Shown here: in pieces, positions 18,481 to 28,141 of the stretch
Layout of the letters: each line of letters begins with the position of its first letter
How positions within the stretch are numbered: position 1 is the stretch's first letter
From: JAVBLY01 sp031553035
GTDB lineage: Bacteria; Bacillota; Clostridia; Peptostreptococcales; Anaerovoracaceae
Reading direction: 5' to 3'
Length of the DNA: 64,000 bases
Assembly: GCA_031553035.1 (NCBI GenBank)
Contig: JAVBLY010000005.1
Location: 62,001-126,000, forward strand
Translations under genes and position numbers: made by a program
The notes under the pieces: generated by a model
What the model was told of the DNA's origin: nothing
Seen by the model: only the letters and a program-made list of their open reading frames with translations
The model's database searches: none

Positions 18481-18652
18481 GTGCCCCGATAATCCCGACA
18501 ACCACAAAGCAAACGCCTATAATAAAAATAACTTTTATCCGGTGTGGAGACATACTCTCCACGCCGTTTATTTTTTTGAGTTTGAGCATTCTTATTGTAT
18601 GGACTATGAATGCCACCCCGGTAAGAATTACCAGTATAAATATTACAACCAT
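18458..18652 (-). CDS. Small two-helix membrane protein
   Basis: 64 residues with two clear membrane segments (about 2-18 and 40-62) separated by a basic loop (KLKKINGVESMSPHR). Its 3' end overlaps the TudS-like gene by 23 bases on the opposite strand. No good ribosome binding site is visible, so the assignment rests on composition and on the 370-base gap being otherwise empty. Function unknown. Confidence 0.4.
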   Translation of the reverse strand: MVVIFILVILTGVAFIVHTIRMLKLKKINGVESMSPHRIKVIFIIGVCFVVVGIIGALIHTLLL

Positions 18653-18746
18653 CTACATAATATATCATAAAGTCAGAAAAATCAGAAGCTTCTGTATCTT
18701 AAATTTTTATAAAATATTTTTAGGCTTATCTTAACCCGGAGAAACA

Positions 18747-18774
18747 TTTACAATCGAATTTCAGTACATATAAT
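18747..18774 (+). promoter_or_regulatory. Sigma-A-type promoter of the TRAP operon
   Basis: TTTACA, a 16-base spacer and TATAAT, 75 bases upstream of the lipoprotein start. Confidence 0.65.
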
Positions 18775-18848
18775 AAAGGTAAATTAACACCTTGTTATTT
18801 TTGATTATCAGGTATTTATTATTTGGAAATGCTAAAGGAGGAGAAACT

Positions 18849-19913
18849 ATGAAAATGAAGAAAACCGCTAAATTCCTTGCAATCATGCTAATTCTTGCAC
18901 TGTCCGTATGTGGGTTCGCAGCCTGCGGAGGTGGTGGAGACAGTGGCGGCAGCGGAGAAACAATTACACTGAGACTCGCATCTGACGCACCTGAAGATCA
19001 CATCGCAACAAAACTGAACAATGACCTTTGTGCAAAGGTTGAGGAGAGAACCGACGGCAGGGTGAAGATCACTTATCACCCGGGCAGCCAGCTTGGAAGT
19101 TATGAAAGTGTTTACGAAGAACTTATGATGGGCAGCGTTGATTTTGCCCAGATCACAGTTCCTGATGCAACAGACACTAAACTAGGAATGGCATATCTGC
19201 CGTACTATGCAACCAGTTATGAAGAGGCAAAAGTCCTGTATGCAGATGATTCATACATGAGTACAAAGTTTGCAGAACTGAACGCCGCCAATGATGTCAA
19301 ATTCCTTGGGTGGGTACTTGAAGGATTCATCGGTATGGGCACAGTCAAAGAGCCTGCTGATGTCATGACCCCGGGAACAGATAAGAAAATGAAACTGAGA
19401 AGTCCTGCAATGGCAACATTCCGTTATGTTCAGGAAGATCTGGGCTACTCACCGATCACGATCACTTACAACGAAGTTCCTACTGCTATACAGACAAATG
19501 TAGTTGACGGCTGGATCGGCGGTACACCTAACATGAATTATGCATGGGTCGGAGATGTAATAAATTACATGTATGTAAACTACATCCATGCAGAGGCTAC
19601 ATGTTATGTAGGAAGTGAAAAGAGCCTGGCGAAGCTCAGCGACGAAGACAGAGCTATCGTTGAAGAAGCATTCAAGGAGCAGAGTGACGAAAGTTTCGTA
19701 GCCGCAGAAGAAAATGAAAAGGTTTACATCAAGAAGCTCAAAGACGATAAAGGCGTAGAAGTAATTGAGCTTACACCTGAACAGCTGAAAGCCAATGCTG
19801 ATTATGTACGTGACAAGACCTGGACAAGACTTGAAAAAGAGCTTTCTAAGGAACTCATAGACGGTTTCAGAGAAGAGGTAAAGCAATTCGAATCAAACAA
19901 TAATAACGGCTAG
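18849..19913 (+). CDS. dctP: TRAP transporter solute-binding lipoprotein (DctP family)
   Basis: 354 residues from ATG 18849, which follows AAAGGAGGAGAAACT. A lipoprotein signal ends at Cys26 (GFAAC), followed by a Gly/Ser linker. The body has DctP features: LRLASDAPEDH at the start, a PGSQLGSYESVYEEL segment, and the LRSPAMATFRYVQEDLGYSP region that carries the substrate-binding arginine of this family. It captures an organic acid outside the membrane and passes it to DctQ/DctM. The substrate cannot be read from sequence. Confidence 0.92.
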   Translation: MKMKKTAKFLAIMLILALSVCGFAACGGGGDSGGSGETITLRLASDAPEDHIATKLNNDLCAKVEERTDGRVKITYHPGSQLGSYESVYEELMMGSVDFAQITVPDATDTKLGMAYLPYYATSYEEAKVLYADDSYMSTKFAELNAANDVKFLGWVLEGFIGMGTVKEPADVMTPGTDKKMKLRSPAMATFRYVQEDLGYSPITITYNEVPTAIQTNVVDGWIGGTPNMNYAWVGDVINYMYVNYIHAEATCYVGSEKSLAKLSDEDRAIVEEAFKEQSDESFVAAEENEKVYIKKLKDDKGVEVIELTPEQLKANADYVRDKTWTRLEKELSKELIDGFREEVKQFESNNNNG

Positions 19914-19936
19914 TAATACTTACCTTATCAGCTTAT

Positions 19937-19964
19937 GAAGTGATGGCAATCCTGCCATCACTTC
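19937..19964 (+). terminator. Attenuating hairpin between dctP and dctQ
   Basis: A perfect 12-bp stem GAAGTGATGGCA / TGCCATCACTTC with a four-base loop, followed by a moderately T-rich stretch. It probably lowers expression of the membrane subunits relative to the binding protein. Confidence 0.75.
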
Positions 19965-20024
19965 AGATTTATTGTTACTGACACTGAATGTTTTGTAAAT
20001 AACATAATGAAGGGAGGCAATTTA

Positions 20025-20552
20025 ATGAAAAAACGGGAAGATACCCTTTTCTGGAAAATACTCGTTAAATTCATGAGATTCATGCTCATTATTTTAGGCA
20101 TAATCGTGACCGGAATAGTTGCTGTATCCTGCCTGGGGCGCTTTGTAGGTTTTAATTTCAGCGGCTTTGAAGAGCTCCTGGTTATCTTTGTATTCTGGCT
20201 GTACATGTTCGGCTGCGCATACGGAAGCTACGAAGACACTCAGATAAAGGCGGATATTCTGGAAGTGATGATGCATGAAGGACTGTCTAAAGATATAGTC
20301 CGGGCAATCAAATATATCCTGACTATGGTTCTGGGGGCGATCATGCTCTTGTGGTGCATTCAGCTGGCCAACTGGTCCATCGTTCAGGGAACCCTGACCA
20401 CGGTTTACAGGCTGCCCACAACGATAGGGATAGCTTCAATGGTGGTGGGTCTCTCGCTGACTACATTCTTTAATATCTGCTACTGCTACAGCGACCTGAA
20501 AGTTTTCTACCTGACCCACATCAGTAAAAAAAATAAGGAGGTGACGGCATGA
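20025..20552 (+). CDS. dctQ: TRAP transporter small membrane subunit (DctQ family)
   Basis: 175 residues from ATG 20025 (AGGGAGG upstream; the earlier in-frame ATG at 20007 would contain that site). Four membrane segments, a conserved FWLYMFGCAYGSYEDTQIKADI block after the second helix and a GLSLTTFFNICYCYSDL end are typical of DctQ. It pairs with DctM, whose start codon overlaps its stop by four bases (ATGA), implying translational coupling. Confidence 0.9.
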   Translation: MKKREDTLFWKILVKFMRFMLIILGIIVTGIVAVSCLGRFVGFNFSGFEELLVIFVFWLYMFGCAYGSYEDTQIKADILEVMMHEGLSKDIVRAIKYILTMVLGAIMLLWCIQLANWSIVQGTLTTVYRLPTTIGIASMVVGLSLTTFFNICYCYSDLKVFYLTHISKKNKEVTA

Positions 20553-21850
20553 CCATCGTACTTCTATCAGTATTGATCCTCATAGTTGTTCTTATTATCG
20601 GCGTGCCGATCCCATTTGCGTTCTTCGCATCTACACTTACCATCGTGATCCTGGGTGGATATGATTATTCATTTCTCATCCCTTACGGTTACAATAAGGC
20701 AAGTTCCATCATTCTTGTTGCAATACCGTTGTTCATACTGGCGGGGAGCCTGATGGAAAAAGGAGGCATCGGCGAGAGCCTGGTCAACCTTGTAGACATG
20801 TTCGTCGGTAGAATAAAAGGCGGACTGGGAGCTGTAATGGTAATATCCTGTGCACTTTTCGGAGCGATCTCCGGAAGCGGTATGGCGACACTTTCCTGCA
20901 TCGGCTCTATCATGCTTCCGCGTATGTACAGTGCCGGCTATCCCAGAGGAATATCATCAGCACTGATATCAAGCGCATCGCTTTTGGGACTTCTTATCCC
21001 GCCCAGCCTGAATATGATCCTGTATGCTTTCGTCGGCGGTCAGTCAGTGCTGGCATGTTTCCTGGCAACCATCATACCCGGAATAATTCTGGTTATATTT
21101 TTAAGTCTTACGAATATCTGGATGCTGAGAAAAGATGAAAATATAATTCTTCAGGAAAAAATGGAAATGAGCGTATACACCCGTACACTGGGAAAAAGAT
21201 TCGTGAGAGCGATCCCTGCACTTATTTCACCGATAATAATCCTGGGAGGCATATATGGCGGATTCATGACGCCCACAGAAGCCGCGGCTGTATCCGTACT
21301 TTATTCTATTCCCGTAGGGTGGTTCATCTACAAGGGACTGAACGGGAAGACATTCAAGGAAAGCCTTATATATTCAGGTACAACAGCCGGTGTTATAATG
21401 ATCATGCTTTTCTCGGTCATGATCCTTTCAAGACTATATGTAATGGAGAATGTGCCTAATATGATCCTGGACGCCATGTTCTCCATAACGGATAACACCA
21501 TGGTCCTCATATTGTTCATCAATCTGTTCCTTATTATAATAGGCATGCTTATGGACGATACCAGTGCAATCCTGCTGACTACACCCATCATGGTTCCGGT
21601 TATAACAGCTTTGGGCATCAACCCTATACACTATGCGGCCATCATGGGCGTTAACCTTGGACTGGGCTGCGTTACACCGCCGTGTGCCCCGTTTCTGTAT
21701 CTGGGCTCGAGAGTAGGCGGAGCGCCTATAAACGAAATGCTTAAACCCACTATGTGGCTCATTATTTTCGCATGGATCCCAACGCTGCTCATCACAACAT
21801 ACGTCCCGCAGGTCGCTTTATTCCTGCCGACTATGTTCGGTTATGTATAG
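20549..21850 (+). CDS. dctM: TRAP transporter large permease (DctM family)
   Basis: 433 residues with about 12 membrane segments. Typical DctM blocks are FGAISGSGMATLSCIGSIMLP, LIPPSLNMILYAFVGGQSV, and FMTPTEAAAVSVLYS. It is the ion-coupled transport subunit (usually sodium-driven) that works with DctP and DctQ. The start overlaps dctQ by four bases. Confidence 0.93.
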   Translation: MTIVLLSVLILIVVLIIGVPIPFAFFASTLTIVILGGYDYSFLIPYGYNKASSIILVAIPLFILAGSLMEKGGIGESLVNLVDMFVGRIKGGLGAVMVISCALFGAISGSGMATLSCIGSIMLPRMYSAGYPRGISSALISSASLLGLLIPPSLNMILYAFVGGQSVLACFLATIIPGIILVIFLSLTNIWMLRKDENIILQEKMEMSVYTRTLGKRFVRAIPALISPIIILGGIYGGFMTPTEAAAVSVLYSIPVGWFIYKGLNGKTFKESLIYSGTTAGVIMIMLFSVMILSRLYVMENVPNMILDAMFSITDNTMVLILFINLFLIIIGMLMDDTSAILLTTPIMVPVITALGINPIHYAAIMGVNLGLGCVTPPCAPFLYLGSRVGGAPINEMLKPTMWLIIFAWIPTLLITTYVPQVALFLPTMFGYV

Positions 21851-21863
21851 GCCATAGTATCTA

Positions 21864-21902
21864 TGAGGACCTGGTTTCAGAAGATTTGATTCCAGGTCCT
21901 CA
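21864..21902 (+). terminator. Hairpin after dctM
   Basis: A perfect 11-bp inverted repeat TGAGGACCTGG / CCAGGTCCTCA with a 17-base loop. It lacks a strong U-tract, so partial read-through into the next gene is possible. Confidence 0.5.
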
Positions 21903-21955
21903 ACAAATATTCAATTGCAGGGTAACAGCCACGGAAAGATATAAGGAGCAAAAAA

Positions 21956-22378
21956 ATGAGTAAAGAATGCAAACATAAATTCACATATACAAAGGACGAC
22001 CTTTTTTCCGCAAACTCTATACTTTCCAAAAAGAAATGCGAATTATGCGGCGAGACCGTCGTTCTGGACAGAAGATATAAGACATTTATTGTCATGTTCG
22101 TCCTGCTGCTAGTTGTAGTTCTGATGCTGCTCCCGTTCCTTCTGAAAAGTATAATGCCGGAAATATCTTATATGGCAAAGGGCCTGATGGCAGTAATGCT
22201 CTTCGTGCTGGTTTATGCCTTCGGGATCTACAAGATCATGAACAAGGCAACCTACAGAACATACACACCTCCCAAAAGAGTTGGTGAAGAAACTTATGAA
22301 AGTGCAAGAGCCAGAACAGAGCAGAAGGTAAGTAAAGTATTTGGAAAAAATAAAGGGGAGCGTCATCCCACGCTTTGA
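21956..22378 (+). CDS. Small membrane protein with N-terminal zinc-ribbon-like motif
   Basis: 140 residues; AAGGAG precedes the ATG. The N-terminus carries C-x-H at residues 5-7 and CELCGE near residue 30, a possible metal knuckle. Two membrane helices follow (about 46-68 and 75-95), then a basic tail. It lies after the TRAP operon in the same direction. Family not recognised; no function proposed. Confidence 0.65.
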   Translation: MSKECKHKFTYTKDDLFSANSILSKKKCELCGETVVLDRRYKTFIVMFVLLLVVVLMLLPFLLKSIMPEISYMAKGLMAVMLFVLVYAFGIYKIMNKATYRTYTPPKRVGEETYESARARTEQKVSKVFGKNKGERHPTL

Positions 22379-22391
22379 TCACGGAAAATAA

Positions 22392-23867
22392 TCAGATTTG
22401 ACTATTGAAATTTTTGAACATATCCTTGTAAGCGGCTATTTTTTGACCGGCATTGTTTATGCCCGAACTTTTGAAGCTTACAGTCACGAATATAATCACG
22501 TTGACCAGAAGTGCCATGACAGCACAAAAAGTATCATCCACCGGAGAAAATATACTTAGGCACAAAAATACAGATTCGCTTCCCACAAGAGAATAAATTG
22601 CGCCTCTGGCTGTGGAACGTGACCAGAACAAAGCCCCGAGGACCGGTACGATGAGCTGCATCATACCTCCGAAGGAAATGACACCAAGGTTGAATACACT
22701 TTGGGGCACAATGAGGATAAGAACATAAGCGATGGTGGAAACAAGCAGTACAGACCATTTTGCCACAGAGAGAAGGTTATGTTCGGTTATATTCTTATTG
22801 ATATATTTTTTATGCAGATCCATAGTGTATACAGCCGCCATTGCGTGGATCTGAGAGTTGGCGGTGGACAGTATGGCTGCGCTGATACCGATAAAGACGA
22901 AAGCACAGAGAAATGGATTGGCATAGCGGAGCATCAGTGAGACTATGAGTGTATCTCCAAGATTGTTATCATTATTTAAAAGTACTCCGGCAGTCCCGGC
23001 AAATAATGTACCGATGCAGATTATAGATGATATGCACAGAAGAAGAGGAAGAACATCAAAATGCTTTTCCGATTTTGCGGCAAAGTTACGGATCCATATC
23101 TGAGGACCCATAAATGCACCTACCGGTACAAGTATAAACAGCGACAGCCATAAGCCGATGCGATTGGCGCTGTCTGCACCGCCTAAGGTCACGTTATCCA
23201 AACTGTCTGCTATAACATCCTCAAACATTTTTTCCATACCGCCTGTAATGTTCATGAGGAAGATTCCGCAGCCAAAGATCGATACGATAATGAGTATGCC
23301 GTAGAAAATATCAGCGATGGCTACAGCCCGAAGACCGCCTGCCCACAAATATACGACCAGAATGATAAAGAAGAACAGTGCGCTTATCCGCCAGGATATA
23401 TATCCTTCCGTCACGACCTGAATAAGGAAAAGTCCTCCGACCATCTGGACCTGGACATAGATCATGGTAAAGATCAGAGTGATCGCTATGACTATCAGGT
23501 TAAGGGTCCTGGAACCGTATATGTCGTCAAAGAAATTGGTAGGCGTTATATAGCCGAATTTTTTGCTGTAAAACCACAGACGGCGACCGATTATATAAAA
23601 CAGTACAGCAAATAATGCGTCCCACCCGATGGTAGTCATATAAATTGGACCTTTTTCATAAAAATAGGCGACTGCTCCCATGAAGGCAAAGGCGCTCATC
23701 CATGTGGAGAAGACGGTTGAGTACATTGGGAACAAGCGTAAAGTCCGGCTCTGGAGAAAAAAGTCAGGTATGGTAGGCTGAGATTTATTTCGTGCAAATT
23801 CCGCAAGAAAAAGAGGTATGAAGGCAAATACAGATATCATCAATATGACCAGCGAGTGTGTTTGCAT
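22392..23867 (-). CDS. Sodium:solute symporter family transporter
   Basis: 491 residues with about 13 membrane segments. SSS-family marks are visible: YLWAGGLRAVAIADIFYG around the sixth helix, ISAAILSTANSQIHAMAAVYTMDL, and a signal-less N-terminus. These carriers take up an organic solute with sodium. The substrate is not predictable. AAGGAG precedes ATG 23867. It is divergent from the sensor kinase gene, whose start region lies 86 bases away. Confidence 0.88.
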   Translation of the reverse strand: MQTHSLVILMISVFAFIPLFLAEFARNKSQPTIPDFFLQSRTLRLFPMYSTVFSTWMSAFAFMGAVAYFYEKGPIYMTTIGWDALFAVLFYIIGRRLWFYSKKFGYITPTNFFDDIYGSRTLNLIVIAITLIFTMIYVQVQMVGGLFLIQVVTEGYISWRISALFFFIILVVYLWAGGLRAVAIADIFYGILIIVSIFGCGIFLMNITGGMEKMFEDVIADSLDNVTLGGADSANRIGLWLSLFILVPVGAFMGPQIWIRNFAAKSEKHFDVLPLLLCISSIICIGTLFAGTAGVLLNNDNNLGDTLIVSLMLRYANPFLCAFVFIGISAAILSTANSQIHAMAAVYTMDLHKKYINKNITEHNLLSVAKWSVLLVSTIAYVLILIVPQSVFNLGVISFGGMMQLIVPVLGALFWSRSTARGAIYSLVGSESVFLCLSIFSPVDDTFCAVMALLVNVIIFVTVSFKSSGINNAGQKIAAYKDMFKNFNSQI

Positions 23868-23952
23868 AAAAATCTCCTTAACTCAAAATACGCTTTATTC
23901 TACCATATCTTTAGATTATAATGTAGATATCTTTCTATTACCGGAGGTGTAT

Positions 23953-25665
23953 GTGTATTTAAATATCATTTTCGCAGGGATAGTAATCACAGTTGTTACT
24001 TCATTCATATATTTATATATTTGGCTGAAGAAAAAAGAGCGGTTCATGATGTTCTGGGGCCTGGCGTGTGCCGTGAATATTTTGAGCCTTATTATGCTGC
24101 TGACTTATTTCAATACGGAATCGGAATTCTTTTTGGAGATCCGAAAACTGATAGACATGTTCAACATGCTCCTTCTTCTGTTCGGAGTTTTTGCGTTCAT
24201 GCACACGGTGATTCCCACATACTGGTACCGTTTCTCTCTTTACATGCTCCTTCTTTCGGGAGCCTGCATCCTGTATGAAGTTGACCTATTTACCTTCTAT
24301 ATCCCCATCAGCATATTTCAGACCGCCATCACAGTGATAATCATATACAACATCTGTCGGTACTGGGACGGGCCTTACCCCAGAAAATTTTTTGCTGTTC
24401 CCCTGTTCGGACTCTGGGGCATATCGAAAGCGATCCTGTCTTTGTTAGTGATCGGTAATCTGAATTTCACTTTTACATACGAGATCACACTTTCGATCAT
24501 ACTCAATCTTGGTATACTGACGATTTATATTCGAAACATGCAGCAGGAATCAAAACTGGCGGACCACCTTTACCGGACACTTGTGGAGAACACCACCGAT
24601 GTCATATTCTATTACAAATTCAAACCTTTCGGTGCCTTTGAGTATGTTACGCCTTCTATCAAAGACGTTACCGGCTATACGGCTGATTTTTTTTACAAGA
24701 GCCCCAGATTCTATGTGAATCTGGTCGATCAAAAATATCTGGGGGCAATAGAAGATATCTTCACCGGTAAGATCCAGTCAGATGAAGGTCATATAATGGA
24801 ATTCATAAGAAAAGACGGGACGAGATTCTGGGGAGAAATAAAGGCATCCATAATCAACGATGAGGAAAAAAAGCATGTTGCGGTCGAGGGGATACTCCAC
24901 GATATAACAGAAATGAAATCCAGCCAGCTTGAGCAGATCAAACTGAAAAAATCAAGAGATGTGCTGCTGTCCTATATCTCCCATGAACTCAGGACCCCGG
25001 TGACCTCGATTTCCGGATATCTTACAGCCATGAACGACGGAACAATCAAAGATGAAGAGGAAGTAAAAGAAGCTATGGAGATCATAGGATCGACAACCGT
25101 ACTTTTGAAAAAACTTGTGGATGACCTGGATCAGCTTTCCAAACTGGAGACACACCAGTTCGCCTTTGATTTTATGACAATAAAAGTTTCCGACCTGGTG
25201 GATTCCCTCATTTCGGAGCAGGAACTCCAAATGAAATCTACTTCACTGCCTTTTGATATCTGTTATAATAAAGATACCGTGAAGAATTGCTGGATCGTTG
25301 CCGATCAGGACCGCATCGGCCAGGTCTTTTCGAATCTTTTGAGCAATGCGATCAAATATTCAAGGGATGAATCGACGATCAAAACATCTCTGAGCATCGA
25401 CGAAAAAAAGGAATTCTTCGTTGTAGACGTGGCAAACGCAGGGATAGATATACCTCCCAAAGACCTCTTATATATTTTCGACAAATTTTACAGGGTACAG
25501 TCCCTTTCACCGGGCTCCAGCAAGGGAAGAGGACTTGGGCTTGCCATAGCAAAAGAGATCATTCAATCCCATAAAGGCGAAATATTTGCGGAATACAATG
25601 ATAAAAATGACATAGTTTTTACATTCAAAATTCCGCTTTTCAAGGAGGACGGCAATGTCAAATAA
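23953..25665 (+). CDS. Membrane sensor histidine kinase with PAS domain
   Basis: 570 residues from GTG 23953, which has GGAGG five bases upstream; the open frame continues further left but would run into the divergent symporter gene. Several membrane helices fill the first 190 residues or so. A PAS domain follows (TLVENTTDVIFYYK to HDITEMK). The HisKA box ISHELRTPVTSISG has phospho-acceptor His344, and the ATPase domain shows NLLSNAIKYS and GRGLGLAIAKEII. It is translationally coupled to the response regulator (11-base overlap). Position between a symporter and an M20/transporter operon suggests control of nutrient uptake (inference). Confidence 0.9.
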   Translation: MYLNIIFAGIVITVVTSFIYLYIWLKKKERFMMFWGLACAVNILSLIMLLTYFNTESEFFLEIRKLIDMFNMLLLLFGVFAFMHTVIPTYWYRFSLYMLLLSGACILYEVDLFTFYIPISIFQTAITVIIIYNICRYWDGPYPRKFFAVPLFGLWGISKAILSLLVIGNLNFTFTYEITLSIILNLGILTIYIRNMQQESKLADHLYRTLVENTTDVIFYYKFKPFGAFEYVTPSIKDVTGYTADFFYKSPRFYVNLVDQKYLGAIEDIFTGKIQSDEGHIMEFIRKDGTRFWGEIKASIINDEEKKHVAVEGILHDITEMKSSQLEQIKLKKSRDVLLSYISHELRTPVTSISGYLTAMNDGTIKDEEEVKEAMEIIGSTTVLLKKLVDDLDQLSKLETHQFAFDFMTIKVSDLVDSLISEQELQMKSTSLPFDICYNKDTVKNCWIVADQDRIGQVFSNLLSNAIKYSRDESTIKTSLSIDEKKEFFVVDVANAGIDIPPKDLLYIFDKFYRVQSLSPGSSKGRGLGLAIAKEIIQSHKGEIFAEYNDKNDIVFTFKIPLFKEDGNVK

Positions 25666-26371
25666 AAAAATCCTGGTAGTGGATGATGAGGAAAACATCA
25701 ACAAGCTGATTTGTTCATACCTGAAAAATGAACATTTCATTCCTCTGCCTGCACATAACGGGGAGGAATCCCTTGAGCTGCTGAAGAAAGAAAACCCGGA
25801 TCTGATAATCCTTGACATCATGCTTCCCGATATGGAAGGTCCGTCACTATGCCTGGAAATGAGAAGAATAAGCAACGCTCCCATTATATTCCTTAGCTGC
25901 AAAACTCAGGAAATAGATAAGATCATCGCACTGTCCTCGGGAGGAGATGACTATATCACAAAGCCCTTTATGGCCGGGGAACTGATAGCAAGGATAAAGG
26001 CCCACCTTAGAAGACAGAATACGATCAGCATCAACTCTAAGCAGACCGCAAACAATCGGATCTATACCATCGACAACCTGAAACTGGATCTGGATACTCA
26101 CGAAGTCTTCGTTAATGACCATCTGATAAACGTCACCACAAAAGAGTTTGAGATCCTGAAGCTTCTTGCGGAGAATCCCAAAAAAGTCTATTCGACAAAA
26201 CAGATCTACGAGATAATCTGGAAAACCAACTGTATAGACAGCGATGTGAAAACCATAATGGTCTACATCAGCACACTTCGTAAAAAACTTTCCGAGCACG
26301 ACGAAGATCATGAGTATATAGTCAGTGTAAGAGGCATGGGTTACAAATTCAATCAGTCTTTGATCGAGTAG
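25655..26371 (+). CDS. OmpR/PhoB-family response regulator
   Basis: 238 residues. The receiver domain has the acidic pair Asp10/Asp11, phospho-acceptor Asp54 (LIILDIMLPDMEG) and the KPF lysine near 105. The C-terminal winged helix (VTTKEFEILKLLAENPKKVYS ... VKTIMVYISTLRKKL ... VRGMGYKF) is of the PhoB type. Partner of the overlapping sensor kinase. It overlaps the end of the small minus-strand membrane gene by 19 bases. Confidence 0.93.
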   Translation: MSNKKILVVDDEENINKLICSYLKNEHFIPLPAHNGEESLELLKKENPDLIILDIMLPDMEGPSLCLEMRRISNAPIIFLSCKTQEIDKIIALSSGGDDYITKPFMAGELIARIKAHLRRQNTISINSKQTANNRIYTIDNLKLDLDTHEVFVNDHLINVTTKEFEILKLLAENPKKVYSTKQIYEIIWKTNCIDSDVKTIMVYISTLRKKLSEHDEDHEYIVSVRGMGYKFNQSLIE

Positions 26372-26643
26372 GAGGTTTTGGGGGCATTTGAGTCTCTTAG
26401 ATTACTCTTGTGCCTGTTTCTATTAAAAAAAGCCTGCCTGCCCCACCTGGTCCGCCAGGCATAAAACAACACGCTACACAAATATATCCATACACATACA
26501 GCATAACCGAAGATAAAAGGCATGCCCAGAAGGAACGGGTATACCTGATTTTTTATAAAGAAGACCCCCGGGAATTCGATGGCGCAAAACCCGATGATCA
26601 GCAGTATCCATATTAAGATGGTTTTCTTTGATAAATTTCTCAT
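26353..26643 (-). CDS. Small membrane protein, DUF3311-like
   Basis: 96 residues with two membrane helices (about 8-30 and 38-62) and a basic tail. The FPGVFFIKNQVYPFLLGMPF segment resembles DUF3311 accessory proteins that usually accompany sodium:solute symporters; this likeness is from memory and weak. It is the last gene of the M20 peptidase-YfcC operon, 22 bases after YfcC. The ribosome binding site is weak (GAGAG). Confidence 0.55.
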   Translation of the reverse strand: MRNLSKKTILIWILLIIGFCAIEFPGVFFIKNQVYPFLLGMPFIFGYAVCVWIYLCSVLFYAWRTRWGRQAFFNRNRHKSNLRDSNAPKTSYSIKD

Positions 26644-26665
26644 GGTACTCTCATTGTAGCATATT

Positions 26666-28141
26666 TTAAAACGGTCCGTATCCGATTTTCACTGCGACCA
26701 AAAGCGCCGCTATTGATATGATAACAAGACAGAGCTGGACTTTCCATATCCATCTCAGCCACTTTCCGTAAGTGACACCAGCGACGCCCAGGGTTATGAG
26801 CAGCACCACATTAGTGGGATACAGCATATTGGTGAAACCGTCGCCCAGAGCAAAAGCTTCGATAGCCGTTTGTCTGGTTATATCCATCATGTCGGCCAGG
26901 GGTATTATTATGGGGATCAGCAGGAATGCTTTAGCTGTGGCGCTTCCTACAAAGAAGTTCATCAGCAGGACCAGCACGAACAGCATTATTGCGCCCATAT
27001 ACGGTCCCATGTCCTCCATATGGGTGAAGAAGAAGTTCAGGATCGTATCGATTATCTGGCCTTCTTCCATGATGTATGTTATGCCCATGGCCAGAAGTAT
27101 AAGTATGATACTGGGAGCTATGCCGCCGATCCCTTTGAGGAAAGTGGAAAAAAGCTTGTGGTATCCCGCTATTTTTCCGGCGATGAGAGCACCTGCAGCA
27201 AATCCAACAGCCATGACCGGCATGGCATAATCAGACAGGCCGTCAACAAAAAATCCCACGAAGATATATATAAATACCAGAGCAAGGGCGGTGATGAATG
27301 CCCGGATCCCTTTGCCCAGCTTAGGGTCTTTTTTATATGTGTTTTCAAGTTGGTTCTGATAATGTTCTCTTTTTTGCTGGTCGCTTTCATAGGTAAGCGA
27401 TTTTGCCGGGTCTTTCTCGATCTTTTTCGCATATGTGATGAGGAAGGTCACAAGAAGCAGATAGACGACGATGAATACAACTATCCTGAACAGAAGGCCT
27501 GAGAACATGGGTACATCGGCCAGGGTTTGGGCCACGCCAAGGGTGAAGGGGTTCAGTGTCCCTGCTGAGAAGCCAAAGCCCACAGCCAGCACACTCATTC
27601 CGATGCCTACCAGGCTGTCCCACTTGAGCATCATGGCAAGGGCAATGGTTATGGGAACAAGAGTGATGGTCTCCTCGAAAATACCCATGGTGGATCCAAG
27701 GAGCATGCAGACAAGTGTTATGACCGCCAGCAGGTGATATTTTTTCGTTCCAAATTTATTTATTATGGAAAAAATCAGGTAGTTCAGAATGCCGCTTTTT
27801 TCAAGGACCATGAAGGACCCGCCTATGAACAGGATGAACACCATGATCATGATTGCTGTCAGGGCTCTTTCAGTTCCCAGAACTTCAAAGGGCGCGGTGA
27901 ACCATCTCCATATGGGAAGAGGGTCGGCTTCGGTAAGTTCTGTATAGCTCCCCGGCACCACGACACTTCTTCCGTTTTCTACCACATAATCGTATGTGCC
28001 CTGAGGTATCACATATGTGAGTATACCCACGACTATGAGAATACCCAGAAGCAAGGCGATTGTACTTATGAATGTCTTTGCGCTTATATTCAGACCGCCT
28101 ACATTTTCGTTATTTTTATTTATATCGTTATCTTTGCTCAT
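26666..28141 (-). CDS. YfcC-family membrane transporter
   Basis: 491 residues with about 12 membrane segments and a hydrophilic loop in the middle (about 245-290). Family marks are TYVIPQGTYDYV near the N-terminus, the GSTMGIFEETITLVPI and NPFTLGVAQTLADVP blocks, and FFVGSATAKAFLLIPIIIPLAD near the end. YfcC relatives are described as basic amino-acid or peptide-linked carriers, and adjacency with an M20 peptidase (14-base overlap with its end) fits import of peptides or acylated amino acids. Substrate is inference. Confidence 0.8.
   Translation of the reverse strand: MSKDNDINKNNENVGGLNISAKTFISTIALLLGILIVVGILTYVIPQGTYDYVVENGRSVVVPGSYTELTEADPLPIWRWFTAPFEVLGTERALTAIMIMVFILFIGGSFMVLEKSGILNYLIFSIINKFGTKKYHLLAVITLVCMLLGSTMGIFEETITLVPITIALAMMLKWDSLVGIGMSVLAVGFGFSAGTLNPFTLGVAQTLADVPMFSGLLFRIVVFIVVYLLLVTFLITYAKKIEKDPAKSLTYESDQQKREHYQNQLENTYKKDPKLGKGIRAFITALALVFIYIFVGFFVDGLSDYAMPVMAVGFAAGALIAGKIAGYHKLFSTFLKGIGGIAPSIILILLAMGITYIMEEGQIIDTILNFFFTHMEDMGPYMGAIMLFVLVLLMNFFVGSATAKAFLLIPIIIPLADMMDITRQTAIEAFALGDGFTNMLYPTNVVLLITLGVAGVTYGKWLRWIWKVQLCLVIISIAALLVAVKIGYGPF

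Noticed and set aside
26870..27502. 210-codon plus-strand frame opposite the YfcC transporter
   Set aside because: His/Tyr-rich shadow of a membrane protein gene; no start signals.
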